Part shown: positions 55,401 through 63,915 of the stretch, piece by piece
Position numbering within the stretch: position 1 is the first letter of the stretch
Layout: each line of letters opens with the position of its first letter
Assembly (NCBI GenBank): GCA_014695195.1
Contig: JACJNW010000011.1
Coordinates: 245,712 to 309,711 of the forward strand
Source: Cyanobacteria bacterium FACHB-DQ100
GTDB lineage: Bacteria > Cyanobacteriota > Cyanobacteriia > Leptolyngbyales > Leptolyngbyaceae
Direction of reading: 5' to 3'
DNA: 64,000 nucleotides
The notes under the pieces: model-generated
The model's input: only the letters and a program-made list of their open reading frames with translations
Told to the model about the DNA's origin: nothing
Database searches by the model: none
Translations under genes and position numbers: made by a program

Positions 55401-57414
55401 GCATTTCTAAGCCTGCTGCGACAAAATCCGCTCTCAATGTCAGCACTAATTTGAAGCGATCGCGGGTGTGCTCCAGTGTTTCCAAAACAATATTGAGAAA
55501 GTCTTGCCGAACCGGTTCCGAACACAGCGTGAACAGTTCCTCGAACTGATCAATCACAAGCATGACCATCGGTTCAGCACGAGTTCTAAACCATTGCACC
55601 AAGCCTTCTACTCCTTGATACAACAGTCCCTCGACTTGCTCTTGTTCCTCTGGCTCAGCTAAACATTTAACCAGCGCATCAAACGGGCGATCGCCCGGAC
55701 ACATTCGCCCCAGCCACCAGTGTTCACTGCCGGGGACATGCTGCCCTTGTCTTAACTGTGCCATCAATCCAGCTTGCACGATCGAAGACTTCCCGCTCCC
55801 CGATGCACCGACCACTGCTAAACAAGATTGCTGCTGAACTGCCTGTAAAAGCTGTTGAATTAAAGTCGATCGTCCATAAAAGAACTCGGCATCATGCTCT
55901 GTAAACGGCTGCAACCCCCGATAAGGACAGACACTAATATCTGAACTGCGATTCGCCTGCTGGCTCGGAAACACTTCGATCACACCCTGCGTTCCCGATA
56001 GCCAAACCGATAGCGTCGTTTGTCCTGCTAATGCTAGTTGAAGCTGAGTAATCCATGCTGCAACCGGATAGCCAGAGTGACGATCGGCAGCATTCAAAGT
56101 CTCAACCAGCGATCGCGTCAATAGTTCAGGATCAGTCCGAGCCGCCGCCGCAATCAAGCATTGTCCCTGCTCTCGCTGCAACTCTTCGATCCAATCGGGT
56201 AAATCACCTGCATTCGGACAATCCAGAATCACAATCTGCTGAGCCGCCGCGCTGTGGCGCAGGGTTTGACGCAGCCACGATCGCGAAACGCGCTCTGTTC
56301 CCAGGATTAAACAAGGTTCGCCTTCAGCCGTAGTCCCCACTCTAGCCCGGAGATACAGTAAAACCGTCGTTGCTTCGGGAGTTTGTAGCTTGGTTTGAAT
56401 GCTCGATCGCATCGTTTCCCAATCATCAGACTGATAAGCCAACTCGAATCCAGCGCTGAGCAGCTTACTCAATTGCAGAGTTAGACTGTGATTGGGAAAA
56501 GCATCAATGACGATCGCTTGACGAGAGGGAGGTGCGATCGTGCTCGATTTTGCACCAATCACAAACTGTCCAAAGCCTTCTACAACTCGTTTTGGCGTTT
56601 GCAGCGGATACTCAGGCTGAAGCTGCGTCTCACCACGTCCTCGTTTTTGCTGATTGATCAGCCGGAGTTGTTGATTGCTTTTATCAATGTACTGAAGCGT
56701 TTGATGATACACATACTTGTATAAACCATCGGCATCGATCGTTCCAGTGGCATCGGCTGCGGCTCCCCGGAGTCCCTGCATCAGAAAATAGGTAAACACC
56801 CCATGCCCTAACTCCGGAAACTCCCACGACTGCTGCGCTTGATCGCATGACAGCAATGCGTAGAAGCCCTGACTCTCCGAAGCTTGTCGCCCCAATACCC
56901 GCACTAATTGCTGAGTCGGATTCGGCAATGTGCCTCTCAGCGTCATTCCGCCACTATGACAAGCATCTAACCAGACGATCTGCTGTTTTGCTTGACACTG
57001 ACTGAACTGTTCCAAAAGCTCAGCAACACTCAGCCCAGTGTTGAGCAAATCTGCTTTCTGAGTATCGGTTAAACAAAGAATTGGCTGTTGAGTCGTCGTC
57101 TCTAATACTCCGTGACCTGAAAAATACACCAGAATAGTATCTGCCGCTTGCGCCGATCGCACAATCTCCTTTAAGCTGTCGCGGACTTGGCTCAGGGTCG
57201 CTGGCACACCAAAATCATGGCGGATTTGCATCGATCGCTGCGGAAAGCTTTGAGTTGCATCGATCAGCGCTTCAGAAAGACCCTGACAATCGATCGCGGA
57301 ATATTGCAGTGAGGGAAGCTGCGGATCTCTGTAGCGATTCACACCAATCAGCAAGATCCAGAGTTTAGCTTGTCCCGTTTCTAGGACGCTAGAACGATTG
57401 AGAGCGCGGGGCAT
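52477..57414 (-). CDS. Caspase (C14) - STAND ATPase - WD40 repeat protein
   Basis: 1645 aa. Residues about 10-260 are a caspase-like (orthocaspase) domain with His101 (VYFSGHG) and Cys152 (LDACHSGG), an intact dyad expected to cut after Arg/Lys. Around 490-860 is a STAND/novel STAND NTPase (Walker A GASGSGKSS). A linker (about 905-965, AAIGWKKSNRPPDLLLRG) leads to a transmembrane helix near 980-1000, then about 13 WD40 repeats (1080-1620) as the sensor propeller. Plan: the propeller senses, the STAND module oligomerises, the caspase executes. Such proteins are common in filamentous cyanobacteria, with proposed roles in cell death or defence. Confidence 0.9.
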   Translation of the reverse strand: MPRALNRSSVLETGQAKLWILLIGVNRYRDPQLPSLQYSAIDCQGLSEALIDATQSFPQRSMQIRHDFGVPATLSQVRDSLKEIVRSAQAADTILVYFSGHGVLETTTQQPILCLTDTQKADLLNTGLSVAELLEQFSQCQAKQQIVWLDACHSGGMTLRGTLPNPTQQLVRVLGRQASESQGFYALLSCDQAQQSWEFPELGHGVFTYFLMQGLRGAAADATGTIDADGLYKYVYHQTLQYIDKSNQQLRLINQQKRGRGETQLQPEYPLQTPKRVVEGFGQFVIGAKSSTIAPPSRQAIVIDAFPNHSLTLQLSKLLSAGFELAYQSDDWETMRSSIQTKLQTPEATTVLLYLRARVGTTAEGEPCLILGTERVSRSWLRQTLRHSAAAQQIVILDCPNAGDLPDWIEELQREQGQCLIAAAARTDPELLTRSLVETLNAADRHSGYPVAAWITQLQLALAGQTTLSVWLSGTQGVIEVFPSQQANRSSDISVCPYRGLQPFTEHDAEFFYGRSTLIQQLLQAVQQQSCLAVVGASGSGKSSIVQAGLMAQLRQGQHVPGSEHWWLGRMCPGDRPFDALVKCLAEPEEQEQVEGLLYQGVEGLVQWFRTRAEPMVMLVIDQFEELFTLCSEPVRQDFLNIVLETLEHTRDRFKLVLTLRADFVAAGLEMPQLAAILQRSSILIPPCLSDEEYRQVIVRPAEQVGLTVEPGLVEVLLQELDRTPGDLPILEFVLEQLWQHRQQGTLTLEAYQSEIGGLQGALEHKAQSAYNQLDPEEQHCARWIFLSLTQLGEGVEDTRRRVLKSELSVAKYPQALVDRTLQSLSAAKLIVINTEDVPTSRDIELSEIEQSEIEPSVTIEVAHEILIRHWSTLRWWLDENRNRLRVQRPIEQAAIGWKKSNRPPDLLLRGMRLAEAEELYVKYTDELTQDTQVFIEASLEARQSEKIALKRRLRRAQQAIAAIASLAVAAFGLGGLALWNQRNAQIRSIQALSASSEALLNSNQQLEALTAAIKAGQQLKQLDRFVLVEVRTNTIATLQQAISQTQESNRLMGHAQQVNDVQMSSDGQLIVTVSNDNLVKLWSREGQLIKDVVGHSDRVLAVAFSPDQQQLATASADKTIKLWNRDGTLIQTLTGHQNWVTSVRFSSNGRSLISGSRDGTIKLWQLDQMRAVQTFRGHRGWVNSVTFGQNDRQILSGGEDGTVRFWQVGRAAALRSLRVHNDRVTSVMMAPNGRSFLTSGDNVAKLWTLNGKEITTLEGHRDQVNTASYSPDGGTIATGSIDRTIRLWNLEGALLQTLQGHEAAVMHVSFSPAGTQLLSASADKTARIWQMDLPIRLDTGLSAMTTSLDGRITAIAAPDHTILLQNNKDFLSLKGHTAPITQIQISPDNTLLISGSADKTIRLWNLSTGELIRTISGHNDRVTALSFSPDQETFASASADRTIKIWTLQGGIHTILQGHTDEVTSLSYSPDGRLASGSVDNTVRLWDVDRRTSTILGKHNLAVAAIAFSPNGKTLASASWDNTIKLWAVDEARFRQTLIGHNGGVTSLSFNQDGSVLASGSDDTTIKLWNSETGELIKTLVGTNDRVASVAFQSDKLLSTSDRLGLTRWNLNLDSLLSRSCDRVRSYLRSDSTKDNRSLNCNNN

Positions 57415-57473
57415 AATAGTCTTTTAACAGGGATAGAATGCTGCTGAAGCGGAGCGCTACAGCACTGAATGAA

Positions 57474-58397
57474 TTAACGATCAATGGCGTAAGTATAATC
57501 GAACAGTTGCCCCACTTGGCGACGTAAGCCTGCTAATGGGTAAAGTTTTGGAGCCATTGTTTCTGCGTATTGGTCGGCTGCAACGATCGTCTGACGGGCT
57601 TCGGCTTTCGGCAGTTGTCCTTGCTTGAATGCTTTAATTAAGGCTTCGATGCCTTGGTTGTATTCGGCGCTGTTTCGGAAGTTGAATTGTGGCTGGGTTT
57701 GTTGTGAGGGTGCTTGCGGTGGGTTTGTGGGTGAAGCATTCGGAGCAACTGCACCCATCGGCAACGCGATCGGAGCTTGCAGCGACAGCACATAGACACT
57801 AGCAGCAGGCAACTGCACAACCCGAACATTTTTGGGAGAAGACATCCCACTGAGAATCCCGATCGCGCCTCCAATCATTCCTCCACGCTCAAACATATCA
57901 GTAGAGCGGCTACTCGGAGCAGTTGCACCCATAACAGACCCCAAAAGATTGCCAAAAACGCCGCTATTTTCGCGGGCACGCTCTGCACCGCTGACTTGCT
58001 CGATCGTATTGCCCGGAATCACCGCCGTGGTCGCTTGAATCGGGACAATCTGACCGCGAACGACGATCGCTTCTGCTACAATTCGCGCTCCACCATTTTC
58101 TGGCTTTAATTTGATCGAGACGGGCGTATCAGCCGGAACTACTTCGTTTCCTTGCAGATCCATCAGCGGTTGTGCCAACGGGACGGTTAAGGGATAGTCT
58201 TGTTTCTGTCCCACATCAACATTCACTGCACCGGGAAGCTTAATCACGACTCCTGCCGTTTGAGGAATGATTGTACCGGACTGCGAGCTAGAGATAGAGG
58301 CTGTGTTAGAAACGACGACTTGAGCCGAAACCGGAAGCGCGACGGGAGCAGAAACCGCGATCGTTAAAGCCAAGTTCAACAGTGTACGAGCGTTCAT
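57474..58397 (-). CDS. Exported protein of unknown function
   Basis: 307 aa. Signal peptide about 1-25 (cleavage after PVSA), a beta-rich first half (GVVIKLPGAVNVDVGQK, QGNEVVPADTPVSIKLKPEN), a Gly/Met-rich hydrophobic patch (about 165-190, GGMIGGAIGILSGMSS) and a Pro/Gln linker before a helical tail. The middle loosely recalls VirB10/TrbI-like periplasmic domains (weak). 60 bp upstream of the caspase gene on the same strand, so possibly its operon partner. Confidence 0.6.
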   Translation of the reverse strand: MNARTLLNLALTIAVSAPVALPVSAQVVVSNTASISSSQSGTIIPQTAGVVIKLPGAVNVDVGQKQDYPLTVPLAQPLMDLQGNEVVPADTPVSIKLKPENGGARIVAEAIVVRGQIVPIQATTAVIPGNTIEQVSGAERARENSGVFGNLLGSVMGATAPSSRSTDMFERGGMIGGAIGILSGMSSPKNVRVVQLPAASVYVLSLQAPIALPMGAVAPNASPTNPPQAPSQQTQPQFNFRNSAEYNQGIEALIKAFKQGQLPKAEARQTIVAADQYAETMAPKLYPLAGLRRQVGQLFDYTYAIDR

Positions 58398-58484
58398 CAG
58401 TCTTTCCTCTATACGATTACATCTGAGGAATAGGGACGGCGATCGGGTTTTATGCAGCCTTAAATCGTTTCAACCCGCGATACA

Positions 58485-58742
58485 ATGAAAACGAAAGCTG
58501 CGCCTTCTCAAACGATGAACAGCAAACGGGTGAACTTGTCTTACACGATCGAACTTCAGGAGGGGGAAAAGTTGGCTCTCCCGGATGAGATCATTAGCAG
58601 CATCGGGACTGGGAAATGGTTAATCACGGTCACACCGCTATCCGATTCGGCTTCGCTTGAGTCGATTCGGGATCATCGCGCTTTTCTTAGGGGTTACGCT
58701 CCAGAAGATGAAGGGCTTTACGATGACTATCCAACCCGGTGA
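58485..58742 (+). CDS. Antitoxin-like partner of the MazF/PemK toxin
   Basis: 85 aa with an acidic C-terminus (FLRGYAPEDEGLYDDYPTR) that could wrap the toxin, and a beta-rich N-terminus (NLSYTIELQEGEKLALPDEI). Its last 20 bases overlap the toxin start, the usual antitoxin-toxin coupling. An alternative start is Met11 at 58515. No known antitoxin family is recognised; the call rests on size, charge and position. Confidence 0.65.
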   Translation: MKTKAAPSQTMNSKRVNLSYTIELQEGEKLALPDEIISSIGTGKWLITVTPLSDSASLESIRDHRAFLRGYAPEDEGLYDDYPTR

Positions 58743-59049
58743 ATTTTGGGTTGCTGACATTTCCTTCACAGATGGTACAGCTTCCAAAAAACGACCCGTT
58801 TTGGTTCTTTGGCTCGACGGCAGAGATGCGATCGTTGCAGTGGTCACTTCTGCTCAACCTAGAACTCAAACTGATGTGATGTTGAGCGATTGGGCAAGTA
58901 GTGGACTGCGTGTTGCGTCCACTGTGCGGCTGTCGCGCCTAGATTGTTTAGAAAGCATCCTGTTATTCAGCAAACTGGGAAGGATCTCAGAAGGTGATGC
59001 AGCCCTGGTTAAAACCGTGTGGGATTCACAAATTAAGCTGCAATTTTAG
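58723..59049 (+). CDS. MazF/PemK-family endoribonuclease toxin
   Basis: About 108 aa from ATG 58723 (MTIQPGEFWVADI), chosen over in-frame codons at 58657 and 58708 because GAAGGG lies 7 bp upstream. Family features: PGEFWVADISF, KKRPVLVLW and the RTQTDVMLSDW segment. MazF toxins cut mRNA at short motifs; the target is unpredictable. Translationally coupled to the preceding antitoxin. Confidence 0.8.
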   Translation: MTIQPGEFWVADISFTDGTASKKRPVLVLWLDGRDAIVAVVTSAQPRTQTDVMLSDWASSGLRVASTVRLSRLDCLESILLFSKLGRISEGDAALVKTVWDSQIKLQF

Positions 59050-59134
59050 GGGAACAAGAACCCCAACCAGAATTGAGTGAAGCCCTAGGTTTCTCCACTA
59101 CACTGAACAGCAGTATTGAAAGAGTTTGGGCTTC

Positions 59135-60364
59135 ATGGGATTTTTGCCGCGTCTTCAGCACCAAGTTTGGTTACTCGCATTTGGGCGATTGTTGTCTCAA
59201 GTCGGAACAGGGTTCACGCTATTTTACGCACCGATTTTCTTTGTTAACCAGGTCGGGCTGTCCGCAACCTCGGTAGGAATCGGGATCGGGAGCGCAGCCG
59301 TTTCGGGAGTGGTGGGTCGTGCTTTGGGGGGGACATTTGCAGATTCTAAGTTCTGGGGACGGAGAAGAACCCTACTCCTGTCGGCACTGATTAGCGCGAT
59401 CGCGTCTTTCGCACTGGCGATCGCCTATGACTTCCCAACCTTTGTGCTAGGTAACTTGTTAATGGGCTTGGGAACAGGAACCTACTGGCCCGCAACAGAA
59501 GCCGTAGTTGCAGATTTAACCACACCAGAGCAGCGCAATGAAGCCTATTCGATCACACGCTTGTCCGATGCTCTGGGATTAGGCATTGGAGTTGTTCTCG
59601 GCGGATTGTTGATCAGCGCAACAGGATTGTATCGCGCATTATTTGTGATTGATGGCATCTCATTCCTAGTGTTTTTTGTTGTCATTTACTGGCTGATTAA
59701 AGAGACGAACCGATCGATCAGCCCCCATTCTCAATGGAGCGGCTGGAAAATCGCACTCAGCGATCGCCGACTGATGATTTTTGCGATCGTCAATACGATG
59801 TTTACAACCTACATTGTGCAAATCGATAGTGCTTTGCCGCTATATCTAACTAACATTGTGCGGATCACGCCAGACAAAGGCTTTGAACCGACCACAATCA
59901 GCGCATTGTACACGGGTTATTTAACGCTTTCAGTGCTGGCACAGTTGCCGATCGCTCGGTTTCTCAACCGATTTAGTCGAACTCAGGTCTTGATGATTTC
60001 AGCAGGATTTTGGGCAGCAGCATTCGCTCTGGTCTGGGCAACCGGAGCTGTAGCGCAAATGCACTTAGGGTGGGCGATCGCGACGTTTGTAATGTTGGCA
60101 TTTGCGATCGTCACCTATATGCCTTCGGCAGCATCACTGGTGGTTGATATTGCGCCTGAATCGCTGCGGGGCGTGTATTTAGCTGTGAACTCCCAGTGTT
60201 GGGCGCTGGGCTACTTTATCGGGCCGCCGATCGGCGGCTGGGCACTCGATCAAACCAGAACGATCGCCAGTGGCTACTGGCTAGTTTTAGTGGCAACCGT
60301 TGCGATCGCGGTTCTGATTTTACAAGTGTTAGATAAAATGGTCAGGCACAGCCCTTCCGCGTAG
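59135..60364 (+). CDS. MFS transporter (putative drug exporter)
   Basis: About 409 aa from ATG 59135 (a TTG at 59126 adds three residues). Twelve hydrophobic segments, with the MFS motif between helices 2 and 3 (GTFADSKFWGRRRTLLL) and PATEAVVADLTTPEQRNEAY. Resembles 12-helix MdtH/YfcJ-type exporters; the substrate is unknown. The next gene begins 7 bp after its stop, so the two are one transcript. Confidence 0.85.
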   Translation: MGFLPRLQHQVWLLAFGRLLSQVGTGFTLFYAPIFFVNQVGLSATSVGIGIGSAAVSGVVGRALGGTFADSKFWGRRRTLLLSALISAIASFALAIAYDFPTFVLGNLLMGLGTGTYWPATEAVVADLTTPEQRNEAYSITRLSDALGLGIGVVLGGLLISATGLYRALFVIDGISFLVFFVVIYWLIKETNRSISPHSQWSGWKIALSDRRLMIFAIVNTMFTTYIVQIDSALPLYLTNIVRITPDKGFEPTTISALYTGYLTLSVLAQLPIARFLNRFSRTQVLMISAGFWAAAFALVWATGAVAQMHLGWAIATFVMLAFAIVTYMPSAASLVVDIAPESLRGVYLAVNSQCWALGYFIGPPIGGWALDQTRTIASGYWLVLVATVAIAVLILQVLDKMVRHSPSA

Positions 60365-60371
60365 CCGCACA

Positions 60372-61544
60372 ATGTTCAAAAGTCGTTTATTACTGAGTCT
60401 CATTGCCTTGGGTGTGAGTTTTGCAATTAGTTTGCTGATCACACGCAACTTTGGGACATCGGTAATCAATAGTGTCGTGACGCTGTTTGCAAGCCTTGTC
60501 GGAGCAGCAATCACAGAAAATCAGCATCGTCAAGCGCTGTATCGTCGATCGGAAGAATTAACCGGACATATTCGGGCGCTAAAACGGCGGCGGGCTGAAA
60601 CTTACGAATCGCTGGTTCTGATGACTCAAGAGCGCGATCAGGTTTCTAATAGTTTAAATGCACTGCAAACTCAACTGCGAAATCTTCAGATCCAAAGTTC
60701 AAATCTTTGGCAGCAAAAAGAGGAATTAAGCTGGAATCTCACTTCTCCGCAAGCTTCACCCACGAATCAAATTTACGCGCTACAAACCAAGCTGCAAGAA
60801 CTCGAACAAAAAGAAGCCGAACTGAATAAATCACTGTCTGCCACTCTATCCGCAAAGCAGCGGGCTGAACTGGGTCTAAAAACAACACAAGCACAACTGA
60901 ATCAATTCCAGGCACAACTCGCAGAACTGCAAAGCCAAAAAGCCGAACTCACAAAAGAAGTGAATGCGCTACTCTCTCAGAGGCAACAATTAGACACACA
61001 AATTGCAACCTTACAGCCAAAAGTCAAAGAACTAGAGAAATATCGGGCTGAACTAAATCAGTTTCTTGCCTCGGCTGAACCCAAGCGCCAACAAGTCGAA
61101 AGTAGCTCAAAATCGCTCCAGGGCGCGATTGGTAATCTCCAAGCCCAAATTTCCTCGCTCCAAGGTGAACTCGGTCAACTCGAACAGCAAATTCTCGATC
61201 GCCGCGTGCAAAAAGAACATCTCGATCTCGAACTTTCTACCCTCCGCCGCGAACTCGAACCCAATCCCAATTCCCAGCCCGCATCCGAATGGGAAACCTT
61301 TCTGCATCAATTACAGCCTCCTGAACTCGAAGCCCTGAGCGCGATCGCCCACCAGATCAACGCCAATGCCACCCTGAAGCAAATTGCCGAAGCCAATTTG
61401 ACCATGCCCGAACTTTTGATCGATGCAATTAACGAACGTGCAATCGACACGATCGGCGATTTTGTCATTGATCCGACTCCGGGTTCTGGAATTACGATCG
61501 CGCCTGAGTATCTAGAAACCGTGAAGCAACTGCTGAAACGATAG
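60372..61544 (+). CDS. Membrane-anchored coiled-coil protein with TerB-C-like end
   Basis: 390 aa. Two N-terminal membrane helices (about 5-25 and 30-50) are followed by a continuous coiled coil (about 70-300, heptads of Leu/Gln/Glu). The folded C-terminus (about 305-390: LSAIAHQINANATLKQIAEA, LLIDAINERAIDTIGDFVI) resembles the C-terminal TerB-C domain of tellurite-resistance-type proteins (from memory, unverified). Coupled to the MFS gene, so perhaps a structural or stress partner at the membrane. Confidence 0.65.
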   Translation: MFKSRLLLSLIALGVSFAISLLITRNFGTSVINSVVTLFASLVGAAITENQHRQALYRRSEELTGHIRALKRRRAETYESLVLMTQERDQVSNSLNALQTQLRNLQIQSSNLWQQKEELSWNLTSPQASPTNQIYALQTKLQELEQKEAELNKSLSATLSAKQRAELGLKTTQAQLNQFQAQLAELQSQKAELTKEVNALLSQRQQLDTQIATLQPKVKELEKYRAELNQFLASAEPKRQQVESSSKSLQGAIGNLQAQISSLQGELGQLEQQILDRRVQKEHLDLELSTLRRELEPNPNSQPASEWETFLHQLQPPELEALSAIAHQINANATLKQIAEANLTMPELLIDAINERAIDTIGDFVIDPTPGSGITIAPEYLETVKQLLKR

Positions 61545-61658
61545 TATTTCTATAAATTCTCTTGCAAGCGATTGCGAAATGTCCAAATTTTATCTGGTAT
61601 CTTGCCAAAACTCAGGCTAAATTATCGGGGATAACGTCCCTCAGTTAAGGAGTGAGCT

Positions 61659-63545
61659 ATGTGCGGAATTGTCGGGTATATCGGCACTCAAGAAGCGAGT
61701 GGAATTCTACTCGAAGGGCTTCGGAAATTAGAATATCGGGGCTACGATTCTGCCGGAATTGCCACAATCTTAGACGGTGAAATTCACTGTGTCCGGGCAA
61801 AAGGCAAACTCCACAATCTCGAAGAAAAACTTGCAGGCGAAACCAATCCCGCCCGTACCGGAATCGCTCACACTCGCTGGGCAACCCACGGCAAACCCGA
61901 AGAATACAACGCCCACCCGCACATGGATATGAACATGCGGATTGCGGTGATTCAAAACGGCATTATCGAAAACTATCGCGAACTGCGCGAAGCCTTAAAA
62001 GGTCGCGGGACTGAATTTCGCTCAGACACCGATACCGAAGTCATTCCCCATTTGATTGCAGAAGAACTGAGCAAAGCAGAATTCTCGGTTGAGTTTCCTC
62101 TGCTCGAAGCGGTGCGGCGAGTCGTGAAACAACTAGACGGGGCATTTGCGATCGCGGTTATTTGCGCGGACTATCCCGATGAATTAATCGTTGCGCGTCA
62201 GCAAGCGCCCGTGGTTCTCGGCTTTGGTCAAGGTGAATTCTACTGTGCATCCGATACACCCGCCTTGATTCCCTATACTCGCGCCGTGCTGAATCTCGAA
62301 AACGGCGAATTGGCCAGAATGACTCCGATCGGGGTTGAAATTTACAGCTTTGAAGGACAACGCCTGAAGAAGAAGCCTCGCACCTTAGATGTGAATCCGG
62401 TAATGGTGGAAAAGCAGGGCTTCAAACACTATATGCTCAAAGAAATTTATGAGCAACCCGGAGTGGTCAGGGCTTGTTTAGAAGCTTATTTCGATACACA
62501 TTGGACAGCCGCCACCGCGACCTCTCCTGTGAAGCTAAGTCTTCCCAACACATTGCTCGACAACCTACAGCAGATTCAAGTGATTGCTTGTGGCACCAGT
62601 TGGCACGCTGGCTTAGTCGGGAAATACTTGCTAGAACAATTAGCCGGAGTTCCAACTTCAGTGCATTATGCGTCTGAATACCGCTATTCTGCCTCACCCC
62701 TCACTCCGAATACTTTAACGATCGGAGTCACTCAGTCCGGTGAAACTGCGGACACCTTAGCAGCCTTAGCAATGGAAAAAGATCGTCGAGCCAAACTCAG
62801 CATTGATCTAGAAGCTAGATTGCTGGGGATCACCAACCGTCCCGAAAGCTCACTCGGTCAGCTCGTTCCCAACATCATCGAAACTCATGCAGGCATTGAA
62901 ATCGGTGTTGCAGCCACCAAAACCTTTGTCGCTCAGGTAATGGCGTTTTACGCTTTAGCGATCGATCTAACCTTCCGCCGCCAAGCAAAATCGCCCGAAG
63001 CCATTGAACAACTGCTCAACGGATTACGCCAACTCCCCGCACAAATTGAAATCATTCTCGAAAGCCAAGAGCGCTACATCGAAGAACTCGCCCACGATTT
63101 TGCTGAAACACAGGACTTTATCTTCTTAGGGCGCGGCATCAATTTCCCGATCGCGCTGGAAGGAGCCTTAAAACTCAAAGAGATTAGCTATATTCACGCA
63201 GAAGGTTATCCCGCAGGCGAAATGAAGCATGGCCCCATTGCATTATTAGATGCGAAGGTTCCGGTTGTGACGATCGCGATGCCTGGATTGGTGTTTGAGA
63301 AAGTGTTATCAAATGCACAGGAAGCACGAGCGCGAGATGCAAGATTGATCGGTGTGACTCCGATGGATGAGCAAGACGCAGCAGATACCTTTGATACGCT
63401 GATTCCTGTTCCCCATGTCGATGAAATGCTATCACCTATTCTCACGGTGATTCCGCTGCAATTGCTGGCATATCATATTGCTGCACGACGTGGGTTAGAT
63501 GTTGATCAGCCACGCAACCTAGCAAAGAGCGTTACCGTGGAATAG
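61659..63545 (+). CDS. glmS: Glutamine-fructose-6-phosphate aminotransferase
   Basis: 628 aa, first enzyme of UDP-GlcNAc synthesis, which feeds peptidoglycan. Cys2 (MCGIVGYIG) is the glutaminase nucleophile; two SIS isomerase domains follow (CGTSWHAGLVGKYLLEQ, TQSGETADT, GRGINFPIALEGALKLKEIS) and the invariant C-terminus NLAKSVTVE closes it. A TAAGGAG ribosome site precedes ATG 61659. Its 3' end is the classic Tn7 attachment target, relevant to the scar region downstream. Confidence 0.97.
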   Translation: MCGIVGYIGTQEASGILLEGLRKLEYRGYDSAGIATILDGEIHCVRAKGKLHNLEEKLAGETNPARTGIAHTRWATHGKPEEYNAHPHMDMNMRIAVIQNGIIENYRELREALKGRGTEFRSDTDTEVIPHLIAEELSKAEFSVEFPLLEAVRRVVKQLDGAFAIAVICADYPDELIVARQQAPVVLGFGQGEFYCASDTPALIPYTRAVLNLENGELARMTPIGVEIYSFEGQRLKKKPRTLDVNPVMVEKQGFKHYMLKEIYEQPGVVRACLEAYFDTHWTAATATSPVKLSLPNTLLDNLQQIQVIACGTSWHAGLVGKYLLEQLAGVPTSVHYASEYRYSASPLTPNTLTIGVTQSGETADTLAALAMEKDRRAKLSIDLEARLLGITNRPESSLGQLVPNIIETHAGIEIGVAATKTFVAQVMAFYALAIDLTFRRQAKSPEAIEQLLNGLRQLPAQIEIILESQERYIEELAHDFAETQDFIFLGRGINFPIALEGALKLKEISYIHAEGYPAGEMKHGPIALLDAKVPVVTIAMPGLVFEKVLSNAQEARARDARLIGVTPMDEQDAADTFDTLIPVPHVDEMLSPILTVIPLQLLAYHIAARRGLDVDQPRNLAKSVTVE

Positions 63546-63580
63546 CAGTCGCTTGTGCAAATTGTTGAGTGTTGAGTAAT

Positions 63581-63640
63581 AAAACGGTTGGACAATTCGT
63601 AAAACGGTTGGACAATTTGTAAAACGATTGAACAATTTGG
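63581..63640 (+). repeat. Three tandem 20-bp repeats downstream of glmS
   Basis: Head-to-tail units at 63581-63600, 63601-63620 and 63621-63640, consensus AAAACGGTTGGACAATTTGT; the third has two changes in the core. A shorter inverted copy (CAAATTGTTGA) lies just before, near 63558-63568. The array starts 36 bp after the glmS stop. Tandem sites of this size at this place recall transposase-binding ends of Tn7-like elements, but no transposition gene is in view. Confidence 0.85.
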
Positions 63641-63645
63641 TGCGA

Positions 63646-63915
63646 ATGAACTACGATCTTTGGAAAGCGAGTACCTATGCTGTTCTACTCGCTTTCCAGA
63701 GGTATTTTTATGGCCGCCAGAGAATACGTTTAACAGATGCAGCAGAACAATGGGAGGCGAAAAGGAGAGATGCAAGTGCATTGCTGCGAGGAAATATACT
63801 TAGAGAGTTTCAAAAATATCAGAATCTGAATAATCTTGAAACAGAATTCATTCGAGTTAGTAAAGAAGCCGAAAGGAAGCGTTATTTGGCGTTGCCTAAT
63901 GGAGAGATGAATTAA
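63646..63915 (+). pseudogene. Remnant of a STAND-type (caspase/WD40-like) gene, cut by an IS
   Basis: 89-codon open frame. From about residue 29 it matches the linker that follows the STAND ATPase in big cyanobacterial proteins: AAEQWEAKRRDASALLRG and NLETEFIRVSKEAERKR parallel AAIGWKKSNRPPDLLLRG and VFIEASLEARQSEK of the 1645-aa protein at 52477-57414 (coding about 54560-54710). The first 20 codons contain a strong hairpin and are unlikely to be ancestral coding sequence. The frame stops directly before the IS1-type end at 63916. I read it as a fragment, not a functional gene. Confidence 0.55.
63662..63709 (+). terminator. Hairpin terminator downstream of glmS
   Basis: Perfect 12-bp inverted repeat GGAAAGCGAGTA / TACTCGCTTTCC (63662-63673, 63686-63697) with a 12-nt loop, then AGAGGTATTTTT. 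Probably ends glmS transcripts; it falls within the open frame listed as a STAND remnant, which argues against that frame's 5' part being real. Confidence 0.7.

Noticed and set aside
63581..63640. CRISPR array or plasmid origin iterons
   Set aside because: Units are directly contiguous with no spacers, and no replication gene is near; kept as repeats of unknown role.
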